DNA of 64,000 nt. Origin: Chloroflexota bacterium. GTDB lineage: Bacteria > Chloroflexota > UBA6077 > FW602-bin22 > CADDYW01. The stretch lies in the NCBI GenBank assembly GCA_021324795.1, contig JAJPIK010000094.1, positions 1 to 64,000 of the forward strand. The letters run 5' to 3'. A model generated the notes under the pieces. That model searched no databases. It had not been told where the DNA came from and saw nothing but the letters and a program-made list of their open reading frames with translations. The position numbers were made by a program, and so were the translations under genes. Positions 1 through 8,561 of the stretch are shown here, piece after piece; the stretch's first letter is position 1, and each line of letters begins with the position of its first letter.

Positions 1-2
1 CC

Positions 3-83
3 TGGAACTTCGTGGCCTACAAAGAGTTGTACCGTAGTGGCCGACCCCGGCTCAGCCGCCGCGAGCAAGTGCTCCGTCTCTAA
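3..83 (+). CDS. C-terminal end of an unidentified protein (partial, runs in from the left)
   Basis: The frame is open from the window edge and encodes 26 residues rich in Arg, ending LSRREQVLRL before TAA. Its stop overlaps the stop of the opposing metallophosphoesterase gene by four bases, a tight convergent arrangement that suggests a real gene end. The piece is too short to assign a family, and no function is proposed. Confidence 0.35.
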   Translation, partial: WNFVAYKELYRSGRPRLSRREQVLRL

Positions 84-1261
84 CGAGCCAGGCGATGCTC
101 GCGCAGGTCCAGGGTGAACAGATCAATCGGATCGAGCTTCGCCGTCCACCGATCCTGCGGGCGGGGAACCGGCGTATAGATACCTTTGATCTGGGCGGCG
201 GTTACGTCGAGGGTCAAATAGCCGTGGTAATTGTCGCAGTAGCTCTCCAGAGTCGCATTGGGATCGTCCGGCACCGGAATAGGAACCTTGATCGGGTTGC
301 CGAGCGCGGAGGACATGTAGTGGAGATGCCAGTAGCCGCCGGCACCTGCCACGACGTAAGGCACTTCCTGACGATCCATCACTCGGGTGAACCGCTGATA
401 ATTGTGAACGTGTCCGGCGAGAATAAGATCGGGAACGCGGCCCACCTTGAGAAAGGTATCATCGAGCATCGCTTTCAGGGTGGCGCTTCCGCTGTGGTAC
501 TCGTCGAGCGAGTAAACTGGATGGTGGGTGGCAAGGACGAGGCAACGGTCTTTCGGCGCATTCTGGAGCTCCGCTTCCAGCCAGGCGACCTGATCTGAAT
601 GGACCTCACCGCCCTCGGGCACATTGGTATACAAGCCAACGATCGTTGCGAGTGGTGTCTCCAGCGTCCAAAACACGTTCGGCTGAGTCATCGCGTCACG
701 GCCGGAATCACCCGCTTCTGAGGAAGGCCGTGGCTCCCGCGCGCAGAAGTTTTCGACGAACGCCGCGAGGGAGGTAAGATTGGACGGCGCATTCGGAGCG
801 AGGTCGCCGTCGTGATTGCCGGGGATCGCAAAAATCGGTGCATTGTACTGCTGGTAGGGCTCGTAGAATTGTGCATAGTACTCGTTGGCTTCACCGTAGA
901 AGTAGACGACGTCTCCCAAGTGATAAAAGAAGACCGGACGCGCCGCCGGATCAGGGATCGCCAGATCGTAAACCAGGTGCATGGCAACAATCTGCTGCGG
1001 CTGCGGCGATTTCACACCGCCGGTATCTCCGATAACGTGAAAGACCATGCGCCCGGCCTGGCGGATCGCCGCGAGCTGATCGGCGGGCAGGACGTTATCG
1101 AGCGAGAGGTGGTAGGGAGCCGGGCCGATCGGTGGCGGTAAAGGACGAAAGGGCTGGCGCGGACTCGCTGGATGAACCTTACTTGCCCGGGCCACTGGCT
1201 TCAAAGGGTCGAACGGACTGAAATGCCGCTGCGAGGTCGCGTTGCTCGCGTTCTGGTCCAC
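80..1261 (-). CDS. Calcineurin-like metallophosphoesterase
   Basis: A 393-residue protein with the dinuclear-metal phosphoesterase motifs in order: GDTGG near residue 78, a GD pair in YHLGDVVYFYG near 116, GNHDGD near 147, THHPVYS near 245 and GHVHNYQR near 284. These supply the Asp, Asn and His metal ligands of the family, so hydrolysis of a phosphoester is expected; the substrate is unknown. There is no obvious signal peptide; the first 45 residues are Pro-rich and probably disordered. The start is GTG, preceded by a GGAG/AGGTGA-like site. The upstream spacer of about 260 bases is shared with the divergent hydrolase gene. Confidence 0.85.
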   Translation of the reverse strand: MDQNASNATSQRHFSPFDPLKPVARASKVHPASPRQPFRPLPPPIGPAPYHLSLDNVLPADQLAAIRQAGRMVFHVIGDTGGVKSPQPQQIVAMHLVYDLAIPDPAARPVFFYHLGDVVYFYGEANEYYAQFYEPYQQYNAPIFAIPGNHDGDLAPNAPSNLTSLAAFVENFCAREPRPSSEAGDSGRDAMTQPNVFWTLETPLATIVGLYTNVPEGGEVHSDQVAWLEAELQNAPKDRCLVLATHHPVYSLDEYHSGSATLKAMLDDTFLKVGRVPDLILAGHVHNYQRFTRVMDRQEVPYVVAGAGGYWHLHYMSSALGNPIKVPIPVPDDPNATLESYCDNYHGYLTLDVTAAQIKGIYTPVPRPQDRWTAKLDPIDLFTLDLREHRLAR

Positions 1262-1525
1262 GTTTCACCTACTCCTACAAGAACTAACCCATTCGAAATC
1301 GCCAATCAGCCGACACTGGAAACTCGAGCCTGCTAGCTCGTCGGAAGACGATACAATCCATCCTCTCGGACGTTCGTGCCACGAGGTTACGTCATTATAG
1401 CGCGTAGCCTGCGCGAACGACAGGGTTCTCGTAAGAGAGATATCCGGACCACGAGCCCGCGCTCCTGGCCCCGCCCTTGCCATTGTCTCCGGGGGCGTGC
1501 ACTCGATCCGCCCTCTGGGAGAATT

Positions 1526-2362
1526 GTGATGAGCGTGCGATGCAAGCCGCGCGCGCGGTTGGAAGACCTCTGGACCGACGTCGACGGGGTTATGATCTAC
1601 GCCCGGGCTAGACGGCCGCCGACGCTAGCCTATCTCCCGGTCATCCTGGTGCATGGCCTTGTCGTGGCCAGCCCCGCCATGCTTCCGACCGCGAAATGCC
1701 TGGCGACTCGCTTTCAAGTTTACGTCCCGGACCTGCCCGGCTTCGGACGAAGTGCCAAACCTTCCTATGCCTTGAACGTTGCCCAGCTCGCTGACGTCCT
1801 CGCTGCCTGGATGCGGAAGGTAGGGACGGGTCCCGCTGCCTTGCTCGGCAACTCCTTTAGTTGTCAGATCCTCGTCGACTTCGCGGTGCACCATCCGGAC
1901 CTGGTCGAGCGGCTCATTCTGGTCGGTCCGACCTTGGCCCCGATCGAGCGGAACGTCTTTAACCTGATTACACGCACTGCGCTCACCTCGGTCCACGGGC
2001 CGCTATCTCTGCTCTGGCTCACCGCCCGGTCCTGGCTCAACGTCGGTCTCTGGCGCGGGCTACAGACCATACGCCTCATGCTGAACGATCAAATCCTGCC
2101 GAAGCTGCCGGAGGTTCGGATACCGACCCTGGTCGTCCGCGGGACCAACGACTACATTGCCCCACAGAACTGGGCCGAGAAAGTGGTCGACTCGCTTCCG
2201 CGAGGGTGCTTAGCCGTGCTACCGGGGGCAGCGCACGCGCTGGCATACGACGAGCCAGCCCGCCTGATGCGGATCGTCGAGCTATTCCTCCTCGAAGGCT
2301 GCCCAGTACTTTGGGAAGACGTGGCGCACCTCCTGGAAAAGGGGGAGGACACAGGCAGCTAA
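1526..2362 (+). CDS. Alpha/beta hydrolase
   Basis: About 278 residues from the GTG at 1526 (ATG at 1529 is equally possible), with a GGGAGAA site just upstream; the frame stays open further 5' but that part is low complexity. The fold is shown by VHGLVV (oxyanion region), DLPGFGRS, the nucleophile elbow LLGNSFS, a late Asp in GTNDYIAP and the catalytic His in GAAHALAYDEPA. The elbow is G-N-S-F-S, not the usual G-x-S-x-G, which is a mild departure. It resembles esterase/C-C hydrolase relatives, but the substrate cannot be inferred. Its last 81 bases overlap the opposing truncated hydrolase. Confidence 0.8.
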   Translation: MMSVRCKPRARLEDLWTDVDGVMIYARARRPPTLAYLPVILVHGLVVASPAMLPTAKCLATRFQVYVPDLPGFGRSAKPSYALNVAQLADVLAAWMRKVGTGPAALLGNSFSCQILVDFAVHHPDLVERLILVGPTLAPIERNVFNLITRTALTSVHGPLSLLWLTARSWLNVGLWRGLQTIRLMLNDQILPKLPEVRIPTLVVRGTNDYIAPQNWAEKVVDSLPRGCLAVLPGAAHALAYDEPARLMRIVELFLLEGCPVLWEDVAHLLEKGEDTGS

Positions 2363-2761
2363 GCCTCGGCGGCCGGACACACCCGCCGCGTCGACCAACA
2401 CGAGACGGTTCACTTTCTCCGGCCAGCGAGCCGCGAGCTGGATGCTAATGAAACCGCCCATTGAATGTCCGACGATGTTCGCCCGGGCGAGACCGATAGC
2501 CTCCATCCAGGTGTGGACCCAGGCCACGGCGTCAGCCAGGTGAAAACAGTGGTGAGCGAGCCGACCGAATCCGGGGAGATCGATCAGAAACACCTGATAA
2601 TGACGGGAGAGCGCCGGCACGCTGCCACTCCACCAGCGGCTGGATCCCGCCAGCCCGTGAAGGAGAACAAGCGGCTCTGGGGAGCCGCTCGCTTCGTACA
2701 CAATCGGCTGACCGTTGACCCAAACCTCTTGCTGAAGCGGTCGGTATTGCGTACGAGCCAT
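2282..2761 (-). pseudogene. C-terminally truncated alpha/beta hydrolase
   Basis: A 159-residue product from ATG 2761 (GGGAG nine bases upstream). It has a well-conserved N-terminal half of an alpha/beta hydrolase: LLHGLAGSSRWW, DLPGFG, the nucleophile elbow GHSMGG and VNRLVLVDAAG. It stops at residue 159, where complete members run to about 260-280 residues, so the cap domain and the catalytic Asp and His are missing. The end lies inside the 3' part of the convergent hydrolase gene, consistent with a deletion joining two hydrolase genes tail to tail. It is probably non-functional as a hydrolase, although the reading frame and ribosome site are intact. Confidence 0.65.
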
Positions 2762-2842
2762 GGCTGTTTTCTCCCGATCCCATTGGGCAGGTGTCCCCAC
2801 GACTGATCCGGCCAGTGCACGGAGCTTGCCAATTGCGTCTTG

Positions 2843-3061
2843 CTAATTCGCCACCGATGCGACTGGGTAATCCTCCCCTTGCAGAATCTCCTTCATCTGC
2901 TCGATGCCGACTTGCTTCTCATCGTAGGTCACTTGGACCTGCTTGCTCGGAATGTCGACGACAACCCTCTGAACTCCCGGAACCGGCGTCAGCGCGTTCT
3001 TCACCGTCCGCTCGCAGTGCTCGCAGGAGATATCCGGGACGTTGAGAGTAACCTTGGCCAT
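2843..3061 (-). CDS. copZ: Copper chaperone with one heavy-metal-associated domain (CopZ-like)
   Basis: A 72-residue protein consisting of a single HMA (ferredoxin-like) domain. The metal site is ISCEHC at about residues 11-16, with two Cys for Cu(I), followed by the typical TVKNAL helix and VQVTYDE strand. The substitution of Glu-His between the Cys residues is common in CopZ/ATX1-like chaperones. It is the last gene of the csoR-copA-copZ cluster, 46 bases after copA, and probably passes Cu(I) to the ATPase in the cytoplasm. Regulation by the CsoR protein encoded upstream is inferred. Confidence 0.88.
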   Translation of the reverse strand: MAKVTLNVPDISCEHCERTVKNALTPVPGVQRVVVDIPSKQVQVTYDEKQVGIEQMKEILQGEDYPVASVAN

Positions 3062-3107
3062 AGTTTGCTCCTTTTGCTCCTTACTTCAGGGCATGGTCGA
3101 CGAAGCC

Positions 3108-5972
3108 CTACCCCTCGACGCGAATCGTCCCCCGCATACCCGCCGCGTAATGCCCGGGCACGTGGCAGCCGTAATAAAGCAGGCCAGGCTTATTGAATGT
3201 GTAGACAAGAGTCGCCGTCCGACCAGCCGGAACGTCGACGGCGAAGGCGGAACCATTCATCCCAGCCATACTACCGCTCGCCATTTCCTGCTCGTGCTCT
3301 TCCTGAACGGCGGCATCGCCAATGACGAATTCATGGTCGAGCTGGCCGGTGCTGGTGATCTGGAAAGCGACCGTCTCGCCGACGTGGACAGTCACGGCAT
3401 CTGGCAGGAAGCGAAGCTGATCGTTCGCGCTGATCGCGATCGTCCGATCGGCCGGCGCCGTAGTTGCTCCTCCCGGTGCCATATTCATACCCCGATCAGC
3501 CCGGAGGGTGAGCCTCATCGTGGCCGCGCCAATGGCGAGGGCAACCAGGGCGATCGCCACCAGATAGGCATACTCGCCGACCCGAGCCCGCAGCGAGGGG
3601 TGGAGGATCTCCGCCGCGCTCGCTGGCCGACGAAAACCGCGCAACCGAAGCGCATTGGTGACGACACTTACACTACTCATGGCCATCGCTGCCCCAGCAA
3701 GGATCGGGTCGAGGAGAACGTGGAAGAATGGGTAGAGCGCTCCCATCGCCACCGGGATCAAGATGACATTGTAAGCGAACGCCCAGAATAAGCCTTGTTT
3801 GATCACCCCAACCGTCTTGCGCGATAGGGCGATAGCCGTCACGAGGTTACGCAGATCTCCACCGACCAGAGTAATATCCGAGGCGGCCATCGCCACGTCG
3901 GTGCCAGTCCCGATAGCGATACCCAGATCGGCCTGGGCAAGCGCGGGAGCATCATTGATGCCATCGCCAACCATCGCGACGACTTTACCCTTCGCTTGGA
4001 GTGCCTTCACCTTGGCAGCCTTTTCTGACGGCACGACCTCGGCGAGAACGTGTTCCGGGGCAATTCCCGCCTCGCCAGCAATCTTCAAAGCAGTCGCGCG
4101 ATTGTCGCCGGTGAACATCCAAACTTCGAGGCCAAGCGCCCGTAGCTCGTCCACCACCGCGGCGGATTCCGGCTTGAGCGCATCGGCCACCGTGATCACG
4201 CCGGCTACCCGGCCGTCAACGGCGACGTACATTGATGTCGCGCCGGTTTCTGCCAGGGCCGCGAGGTTTCCCCCATCCTTACCCTCCCTCCCCGACAGTG
4301 GGAGAAAGGGCAGAGATGACCGAGCCTGGCCCACCATCGTCTCATTGCCGACGACGACCTCGTGCCCTTCCACCAGCGCGCGAATACCTTGCCCGGCCAC
4401 GGCCTCGAAGTGCTCAGCATTGGGCAGAGCCAGCCCCGATTCCCGGGCATGGCTCACGATCGCCTCACCCAGTGGGTGTTCCGAGCCAAGCTCAGCCGCG
4501 CCGGCCAGACGGATCAGCTCACTCTCGGCCAGGCCGTTCAGAGTAATCACTCGGGTTACTCGGGGCTTCCCCCGGGTCAGAGTACCGGTCTTATCGAGAA
4601 CGATAGCGGTAATCTTGCGCGCCTGCTCCAGCGCCTCACCGTTCCGAATCAAGATGCCCTGTTCGGCTGCCTTTCCGGTGCCGACCATGATCGCCATCGG
4701 CGTAGCCAGGCCCAAGGCGCAGGGACAGGCAATGATCAGCACGTCGATAGCCGCCTGGAGCGCCAGCGTCAAACGCGGCGCGGATCCCGGCTCCAAGGGC
4801 ACCAAGAGCCAGCCGAGGAAGGTGACCACGGTTAGGGCGAGAATCGCTGGCACAAAATACGCGGCGATCGTATCGGCTAATCGTTGAATTGGTGCTTTCG
4901 AGCCCTGGGCCTCTTCGACCAGGCGCGCGATCTGTGCCAGGGTGGTGTCACGGCCGACCCTGGTCGCCCGGAAGATGAATGAGCCAGTCTTGTTCAGCGT
5001 CGCGCCGATCACGCGGTCATTGACCGTCTTCTCAACCGGCAAGCTTTCGCCGGTGAGCATGCTCTCGTCGACCGCCGATGAGCCTTCGACAATAATGCCG
5101 TCGACCGGGACCTTCTCGCCCGGGCGAACCCGGACCAGATCTCCAACCTGCACCACCTCGATGGGCACATCGACCTCGCGGCCGGCGCGAATCACTCGGG
5201 CAGTCCTGGCCTGCAGACCCATCAGTGCCTTGATCGCATTGCTCGCCTGTTTTTTCGCTCGGGCTTCCAGCCAGCGGCCTAGGAGAATCAAGGCGATGAT
5301 GATGACTGCAGATTCATAGTAAAGGTGGTACGGAAAGCCCCAGCGCTCAGCGAGGGATGGCCAGAGGGTGACGAACGCGCTGTAGCCGTAGGCCACGCTC
5401 GTTCCGAGTGCCACCAGTGTATTCATATTCGTGCTGCCGTGCCTGCCTGCCGCCCAGGCAGCCGAATAGAAGATGCGTCCAGCCCAGAACTGAACGACCG
5501 TCGCCGCGATCAGCAGCACCGGTGCGAGCAGCACCACGTCAAGGTGCAACGGCAGGTACATCAGCGCCATCATCACCACGCCGATCGCCAGGCTGACCAG
5601 GGACTTACGCTTGAGCTCGTCAACCTCACGCTGACGGGCCTGCGCGTGGAGGTCGACCGGCGCTGCGTCGGCCATTGGTCTCGCCATCACCAGTTGCTCC
5701 GCCGGGAATGGTGTGGGCGGCAGAGATCCGACCCTGTAGCCGGCCTTTTCGACGGCCGCGGAGAGCTGGTCCAAGCTCACCACAGTGGGATCGAAAACAA
5801 CTTTGGCGTTCTCGGTTGCCAGATTGACGTTCACTTCCTGAACGCCCGGCACCTTCGCGAGCGCTTTCTCGACGCGCCGGACGCACGACGCGCAGGTCAT
5901 CCCTTCGATTGGCAAGGTGAGCTGATCGGTTATTGCCGAATCTGCTGATGGGGTCGGCGGATGAACCAGCAT
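3108..5972 (-). CDS. copA: Cu(I)-exporting P1B-type ATPase with extra C-terminal cupredoxin domain
   Basis: 954 residues. Order: N-terminal HMA domain (GMTCASC, Cys27 and Cys30), membrane helices, TGES at 307-310, the metal-selectivity motif CPC at 416-418, phosphorylated Asp460 in DKTGT, the HP motif at 499-500, GDGIND at 669-674 and the [13 protein letters not shown] helix near 765-777. Ordinary CopA ends about there. Here a ninth helix (about 801-820) leads to a predicted extracytoplasmic cupredoxin at about 845-954, with probable type-1 ligands His880, Cys936, His941 and Met946 and a Met/His-rich insert at 890-905. The exported copper could be handed to this domain (inference). Residues about 551-570, in the nucleotide-binding domain, come from a small GC-rich hairpin insertion. 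It lies five bases after csoR. Confidence 0.93.
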   Translation of the reverse strand: MLVHPPTPSADSAITDQLTLPIEGMTCASCVRRVEKALAKVPGVQEVNVNLATENAKVVFDPTVVSLDQLSAAVEKAGYRVGSLPPTPFPAEQLVMARPMADAAPVDLHAQARQREVDELKRKSLVSLAIGVVMMALMYLPLHLDVVLLAPVLLIAATVVQFWAGRIFYSAAWAAGRHGSTNMNTLVALGTSVAYGYSAFVTLWPSLAERWGFPYHLYYESAVIIIALILLGRWLEARAKKQASNAIKALMGLQARTARVIRAGREVDVPIEVVQVGDLVRVRPGEKVPVDGIIVEGSSAVDESMLTGESLPVEKTVNDRVIGATLNKTGSFIFRATRVGRDTTLAQIARLVEEAQGSKAPIQRLADTIAAYFVPAILALTVVTFLGWLLVPLEPGSAPRLTLALQAAIDVLIIACPCALGLATPMAIMVGTGKAAEQGILIRNGEALEQARKITAIVLDKTGTLTRGKPRVTRVITLNGLAESELIRLAGAAELGSEHPLGEAIVSHARESGLALPNAEHFEAVAGQGIRALVEGHEVVVGNETMVGQARSSLPFLPLSGREGKDGGNLAALAETGATSMYVAVDGRVAGVITVADALKPESAAVVDELRALGLEVWMFTGDNRATALKIAGEAGIAPEHVLAEVVPSEKAAKVKALQAKGKVVAMVGDGINDAPALAQADLGIAIGTGTDVAMAASDITLVGGDLRNLVTAIALSRKTVGVIKQGLFWAFAYNVILIPVAMGALYPFFHVLLDPILAGAAMAMSSVSVVTNALRLRGFRRPASAAEILHPSLRARVGEYAYLVAIALVALAIGAATMRLTLRADRGMNMAPGGATTAPADRTIAISANDQLRFLPDAVTVHVGETVAFQITSTGQLDHEFVIGDAAVQEEHEQEMASGSMAGMNGSAFAVDVPAGRTATLVYTFNKPGLLYYGCHVPGHYAAGMRGTIRVEG
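4263..4322 (-). repeat. Short palindromic repeat-like insertion inside copA
   Basis: Within the copA nucleotide-binding domain, imperfect arms at 4282-4292 and 4300-4310 (two mismatches in eleven) flank a seven-base loop, giving the C-tract/G-tract hairpin typical of intergenic repeats in this window. It is translated in frame as roughly residues 551-570, rich in Ser, Leu, Pro and Gly, where relatives pass straight to the next helix. The insertion interpretation is an inference from protein-family memory. Confidence 0.4.
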
Positions 5973-5977
5973 GTCCT

Positions 5978-6241
5978 TTACCTCCGGGAGAGCTCGAACA
6001 GCTCCGAGAGCTCCCGAATCATCTCTTGCTCACGCCCTTCCCGAAAGCCTTCGACCACGCAGCCGTTGAGATGGCCTTCGAGAACCGCCGCCTCGAATTT
6101 TTGTAAAGCCCGCTCGACGGCAAAGGTCTGCTTGAGGACGTCGACACAATACTGGTCTTCCTCAACCATCTTGCGAATCCCTTTCAGATGCCCTTCAATC
6201 GTCGCCAGGCGATTGAGAATGTCTTTCTTATTCGCGCGCAT
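5978..6241 (-). CDS. csoR: CsoR-type copper-sensing transcriptional repressor
   Basis: 87 residues, all-alpha DUF156/CsoR family. The Cu(I) ligand set is visible: Cys in EDQYCVDVL (about 32), His in EGHLNGC (about 57) and Cys four residues later (about 61). In the family, Cu(I) binding releases the protein from its operator and turns on copper export genes. It is the first gene of the csoR-copA-copZ cluster, so autoregulation is likely. A clear GC-rich operator could not be assigned with confidence in the upstream spacer. Confidence 0.92.
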   Translation of the reverse strand: MRANKKDILNRLATIEGHLKGIRKMVEEDQYCVDVLKQTFAVERALQKFEAAVLEGHLNGCVVEGFREGREQEMIRELSELFELSRR

Positions 6242-6775
6242 GATATAGCTCTTCAGAAATTCTCTCTCTCAGAGAGAGGGTTAGTGCCTGCCCTGAGCCC
6301 TACGAAGGGGTGGAGGGCGACCTACCAATTTTTATCTGCCGTGATGACCCAATAGGCCAGGTATAACTCTGACAGATTAATCTTCCCTACCCCCTGGGGA
6401 GGGGGTCTAGAATCAATATATCACTATCCCGTATGTGAGTCAATTCCCAGAGTCTGGAGCAGGGAAACTAGCGAGCGACCTTCCGCGTCGCCTCGGCGCG
6501 CTGCTCACGTCGTCCCATGGCTCCCACGGAAGCCATCGAGACATTTCCCTCGCCGACCTGGCAGTTGGTAGCTCCAAATCAGAACGTCCTCGGCGCCGGC
6601 TTGTGGCTCGCGACCGTCCGGAGCTCGCTCGACGATCAAGTCGACTGGAACCAGCAACGCGACGCGGTCTCGAACCTCTTCCTGCTCGGCGAAGCCGTCG
6701 CCCATCTGGCGACGGCGAAGATGGAGGCGAGGCGGCGATAATCTCGCACTCCATCCGCGTTAAGGATCGCTCAGA
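6242..6775. other. Intergenic stretch with two C/G-tract hairpins, no supported gene
   Basis: This 530-base spacer upstream of csoR contains a perfect hairpin at 6262-6278 (arms CTCTCTCT and AGAGAGAG) and another at 6389-6406 (arms ACCCCCT and AGGGGGT, loop GGGG). Both belong to the same loose class as the hairpins at 15326-15384, 26309-26349 and 40736-40763. Several open frames between 6435 and 6754 exist on both strands, but they are Arg/Ser-rich shadows without a convincing ribosome site or known domain. The csoR promoter should lie near 6250-6330 but was not pinned down. Confidence 0.5.
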
Positions 6776-7231
6776 TTATGTGACTTCGAGAATCATCTCG
6801 ACTTCGACCGGAATGTTCCCGGGCAGCCCCGCCATACCGACCGCCGAACGAGCGTGCCGACCATTCTCACCAAAAAGCTCGCGCAGAAGATCCGAGCATC
6901 CGTTGACCACCTGGGGCTGCTCGGCAAAGCCCGGCGCTGAGTTGACCATCCCGAGGACCTTGACCACCTGCTTGACCTTGCTCAAATCGCCAAGCGCCGT
7001 CTTCGCTGCCGAGAGCAGATTCAGAGCGCAACCACGCGCTGCCTCGTACCCCTGCTCAGTCGTGTATTCTTTACCCAACTGGCCCTTCCAGGTCTTATCG
7101 CCCCAGTTTGGCCCGACTCCAGAAAGGAAAAGGAGATTTCCACTGCGAACGTAGGGAATGAGTGGCCGATCGCCGATCGGCACGGGCTTGAGCTCGATTC
7201 CCATCTGGAGTAGCTTCGCTTCGGGTGTCAT
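6776..7231 (-). CDS. RidA/YjgF-family protein
   Basis: About 151 residues. The family signature is seen as YVRSGNLLFLSGVGP, a central NLLSAAKTALGDL helix and the C-terminal HARSAVGMAGLPGNIPVEVEM, which carries the Arg and Glu that bind imino acids in RidA. RidA members hydrolyse reactive enamines/imines released by PLP enzymes and dehydratases; that fits the surrounding sugar-acid genes, but the exact substrate is unknown. The second ATG (7231) is chosen because GGAGG lies six bases before it, inside the first possible ATG region. Confidence 0.85.
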   Translation of the reverse strand: MTPEAKLLQMGIELKPVPIGDRPLIPYVRSGNLLFLSGVGPNWGDKTWKGQLGKEYTTEQGYEAARGCALNLLSAAKTALGDLSKVKQVVKVLGMVNSAPGFAEQPQVVNGCSDLLRELFGENGRHARSAVGMAGLPGNIPVEVEMILEVT

Positions 7232-7454
7232 CGCGACCTCCATGTGCTACGTAATAAGGAGTTATTTATTAGCGCGGTCGCATTGTAGCATGGCGTGTAA
7301 ATAGCCGCTGGGCTGGGCGTCGGGCCTGGACCACGGAACGGAACCTTTCACCAGCCCCTGCCGATTGCGCAGTCGTTTCGGATCGACTAAGATGCCAGGG
7401 CAATTGGCTCCGTTAGCCAGGGTTTCCAACCGTTTCATAAGGGGGACAGACCAT

Positions 7455-8561
7455 ATGCAGATCACCGACATCCGTCTCCGCGCCGTCCACGTGAATCACC
7501 GCGGCAACTGGCTGTTCGTTCAGGTCCACACCGACGCCGGCTTGGTCGGCACCGGCGAGGCGAGTCATCCTACCGACGACCGCGCCCTGGCCGAGACGCT
7601 GGTCCGGCTCCGGCCGCGGCTGATCGGTCTGGAGACGACCGAGATCGAGAGATTGCTCAACCGCTTTGCCCATGCCCAGACTGGCTTCATCACCTGGACT
7701 GCGATCAGCGCGATCGAACAGGCGCTTTGGGACGTGAACGGCCAGGCGGTTGGATTACCGGTCTATAAGATGCTCGGCGGACAGGTAAACCCGCGGCTGC
7801 GCCTCTACGCTAACGTCAACCGCGCCGCGAAGAACCGCGAGCCCTCCTCCTACGCCGAATGCGCCCATGCTGCGGTCGAGCAGGGCTTTAGCGCAGTCAA
7901 GTGCGCACCCTTCGACGAGGTGAGCTGGTGGAATCTAGATTATCCGGAAGGGCGACAGGCGTTCGAGAAGGGCCTGGAACGTGTCCAGCGGATCCGCGCG
8001 GCGATCGGCGACCAGGTCGAGCTCTCAGTCGATTGTCATAACCGCTTCGACGTGCCGACTGCACGGCGAGTCGCCAAGTTGCTCGGACCGGCGCGCTTGT
8101 TCTGGTTGGAAGCCCCTTTCCCGATCAACAATCCGGTTGCTTACTTACAGCTCAAAGAGTCGCTCGAGACACGCCTGGCAGCCGGCGAGGAGCTACTCGG
8201 GCGAGTGGAGAATCGCCCTTTCGTCGAGACTCACGCGATCGACGTCCTGATGTTCGACGTCAAGCACACCGGCGGACTGCTCGAAGGGAAGAAGATCGCC
8301 GCGCTGGCCGAGGCATTTGATGTCGCCGTCTCGCCGCATAGCCCGGCCGGCCCGGTCGCCCAGATTGCTGCTGGTCACCTCTGCGCGACCCTGCCCAACT
8401 TCCTCTGCCTCGAATACGCCTGGGGCGAAGTCCCCTGGCGCAACGACCTGGTTAACGGCGCCGAGGAGATCCGAGACGGCTGTTTGGTGCTATCGGATCG
8501 GCCCGGACTGGGAATCACGCTGAATGAGAAAGTGCTGGCAGAGCACACGATCGAGCTGTGA
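7455..8561 (+). CDS. Enolase-superfamily (mandelate racemase/muconate lactonizing) enzyme, probable sugar-acid dehydratase
   Basis: 368 residues from ATG 7455. An N-terminal capping domain (GLVGTGEAS) precedes the TIM barrel. Metal ligands are Asp193 (in SVDCHNRFD), Glu219 (WLEAPF) and Glu245 (AAGEEL). His195 two residues after the first ligand matches the D-x-H arrangement of galactonate-dehydratase-like members, and the Asp268/His295 pair (FDVKHTGG; SPHSPAGP) is the usual general base. Lys149 is present. This favours dehydration of a sugar acid to a 2-keto-3-deoxy acid, which the convergent HpcH/HpaI aldolase could cleave. Substrate unknown. Confidence 0.8.
   Translation: MQITDIRLRAVHVNHRGNWLFVQVHTDAGLVGTGEASHPTDDRALAETLVRLRPRLIGLETTEIERLLNRFAHAQTGFITWTAISAIEQALWDVNGQAVGLPVYKMLGGQVNPRLRLYANVNRAAKNREPSSYAECAHAAVEQGFSAVKCAPFDEVSWWNLDYPEGRQAFEKGLERVQRIRAAIGDQVELSVDCHNRFDVPTARRVAKLLGPARLFWLEAPFPINNPVAYLQLKESLETRLAAGEELLGRVENRPFVETHAIDVLMFDVKHTGGLLEGKKIAALAEAFDVAVSPHSPAGPVAQIAAGHLCATLPNFLCLEYAWGEVPWRNDLVNGAEEIRDGCLVLSDRPGLGITLNEKVLAEHTIEL

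Noticed and set aside
95-598. Plus-strand frame of 167 codons under the metallophosphoesterase gene
   Set aside because: It is the antisense shadow of a gene with clear metal motifs and has no domain of its own.
6435-7154. Plus-strand 239-codon frame across the csoR/RidA spacer
   Set aside because: Arg/Ser-rich, mostly antisense to RidA, no ribosome site; only the RidA reading is supported.
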